Assembly (NCBI GenBank): GCA_003456855.1
Contig: DMOO01000170.1
Coordinates: forward strand, 1-7,771
DNA: 7,771 bases
Direction: 5' to 3'
Origin: Sphaerochaeta sp.
GTDB taxonomy: Bacteria > Spirochaetota > Spirochaetia > Sphaerochaetales > Sphaerochaetaceae
The notes beneath the pieces were generated by a model. That model made no database searches. It worked only from the letters and a program-made list of their open reading frames with translations, and was not told the DNA's origin. Position numbers and translations under genes: made by a program. Of the stretch, positions 6,678 to 7,771 are shown piece after piece (the first letter of the stretch is position 1; each line of letters opens with the position of its first letter).

Positions 6678-7771
6678 TTACAGAATATATCTGCTGAGGT
6701 CCTGGTTCTTGACCACGTTGCCAAGTCTTTCGTTCACATAGTCAGGTGTGATCTCTACAGTCTGGCCGCTCATCTCGCTGGCGTTGAAGCTCAGCTCGTC
6801 AAGAAGCTGCTCCATGATCGTGTAGAGTCTTCTTGCTCCGATGTTTTCAGTTGTAGAGTTGACCTCGTAGGCGATCTCGCTGACACGTCTGATTGCATCG
6901 TCGCTGAACACGACCTCCACTCCCTCTGTCTTGAGAAGCTCTGTGTACTGCAGTGTGATTGCGTTCTCAGGCTCCTTCAGGATGCGGAAGAAGTCATCTG
7001 CGGTAAGATCCTCAAGCTCGACCCTGAGAGGGAATCTTCCCTGGAGCTCAGGAATCAGATCGCTTGGCTTAGAGACGTGGAAGGCACCAGCGGCGATGAA
7101 CAGGATGTGGGAGGTGTCGATGACTCCCCACTTGGTTGTGACCTTCGTACCCTCGACGATAGGAAGGATGTCACGCTGGACGCCCTCTCTGGACACGTCT
7201 GGGCTTGAGGAACCTGTGCTCTTGCCGGCGATCTTGTCTATCTCGTCGATGAAGATGATTCCCATCTGTTCGGTGCGCTCCTTGGCGATCTCGTTGACCT
7301 TCTCAGGATCCACGCTGCGCTCCGTCTCCTCTTCTGTGAATATCTCACGGGCGCGCTTGACCGTGACCTTGCGCTTCTTTCCACGCTGAGGACCCGGCAT
7401 TCCAGCGTTCTGGAAGATCGATCCAAGGCTGTTCATGGCGTTCTGGATATCATCCATCGAACCACCCATAACCTCGATGCCGAGCTTCGGTCTCATCATG
7501 GTGTTCGGGATCTCGACCTCTGTGTTGTCAAGGAGACCGGCCTTGAGCTGGACTCTGATCTGCTCGCGTGCGCTGATCCTGGAGCTCTCGAAGGAAGGGT
7601 CGTCGTTTTTGTTGACGTTCGGGATAAGGGCATCAAGGAGTCTCTCCTCCACCCTTGCCTGCACAGCCTGCTCGTTTGCGGCTGCAAGCTCACGTCTGAC
7701 CATGGAGACTGCACTGCCCATCAGGTCACGGACCATGGACTCTACGTCACGGCCTACATAACCGACCTCAG
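6678..7771 (-). CDS. hslU: HslU (ClpY) ATPase subunit of the HslUV protease, N-terminus cut off
   Basis: HslU is the AAA+ unfoldase that feeds substrates into the HslV peptidase in the cytosol. About 363 C-terminal residues are visible. The frame enters at the right edge with E-V-G-Y-V-G-R-D-V-E-S, a segment that follows the Walker A region in HslU, so roughly 80-90 N-terminal residues including Walker A lie outside. The visible parts, in order, are the I-domain, the Walker B I-I-F-I-D-E-I-D-K, S-P-D-V-S-R-E-G-V-Q-R-D, the P-S-D-L-I-P-E-L-Q-G-R-F segment with the arginine finger region, the sensor-2 E-N-I-G-A-R-R and the C-terminal D-L-S-R-Y-I-L, the tail that docks into HslV. ClpX is excluded by the I-domain and this tail. 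hslV would be expected just upstream, beyond the window. Confidence 0.95.
   Translation of the reverse strand, partial: EVGYVGRDVESMVRDLMGSAVSMVRRELAAANEQAVQARVEERLLDALIPNVNKNDDPSFESSRISAREQIRVQLKAGLLDNTEVEIPNTMMRPKLGIEVMGGSMDDIQNAMNSLGSIFQNAGMPGPQRGKKRKVTVKRAREIFTEEETERSVDPEKVNEIAKERTEQMGIIFIDEIDKIAGKSTGSSSPDVSREGVQRDILPIVEGTKVTTKWGVIDTSHILFIAAGAFHVSKPSDLIPELQGRFPLRVELEDLTADDFFRILKEPENAITLQYTELLKTEGVEVVFSDDAIRRVSEIAYEVNSTTENIGARRLYTIMEQLLDELSFNASEMSGQTVEITPDYVNERLGNVVKNQDLSRYIL

Overview
All recognisable genes lie on the minus strand, so the window is read from right to left. It is housekeeping sequence from a bacterium of moderate GC content. The best guess is a spirochaete. FlhF has a spirochaete-like N-terminal half, hslU is linked to flhF, SecG is present, and the foldase has a plain signal peptide. 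The adjacency of hslU and flhF recalls the Borrelia-type motility locus, but with the flagellar genes missing between them. That would fit a Sphaerochaeta-like lineage that has lost its flagella. The taxonomic call is inference.

Region 1 (7771 to 5227): the 3' part of hslU, the ATPase of the HslUV protease, runs in from the right edge. After a 131-bp spacer with a GC-rich hairpin comes an intact flhF, an SRP-type GTPase normally tied to flagellar placement. It starts at TTG behind a strong GGAGG.

Region 2 (5226 to 5111): an AT-rich spacer holds the best promoter in the window (TTGACT, 18 bp, TATAGT on the minus strand). Three exact copies of ATATTAGT spaced 25 and 24 bp apart lie upstream of and inside it. 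This looks like the control region for gap.

Region 3 (5110 to 1614): a glycolytic gene run gap, pgk, tpiA followed by secG. It covers the triose-phosphate part of glycolysis plus a subunit of the Sec translocon. Perfect or near-perfect hairpins without U-tracts separate gap from pgk and pgk from tpiA. tpiA and secG are almost contiguous.

Region 4 (1613 to 1): after another hairpin comes a small cysteine-rich protein that looks like a flavodoxin fold but is not firmly identified. It overlaps or abuts a signal-peptide-bearing parvulin-type peptidyl-prolyl isomerase. The first codons of a further gene, with a good ribosome binding site, sit at the left edge. SecG and the exported foldase in one run suggest a minor protein-export theme downstream of glycolysis.

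No RNA gene, CRISPR array, insertion sequence or defence system is visible. No spacer exceeds about 131 bp. The points most worth a second look are the hslU-flhF junction, the repeats upstream of gap, the series of intergenic hairpins and the cysteine-rich small protein.
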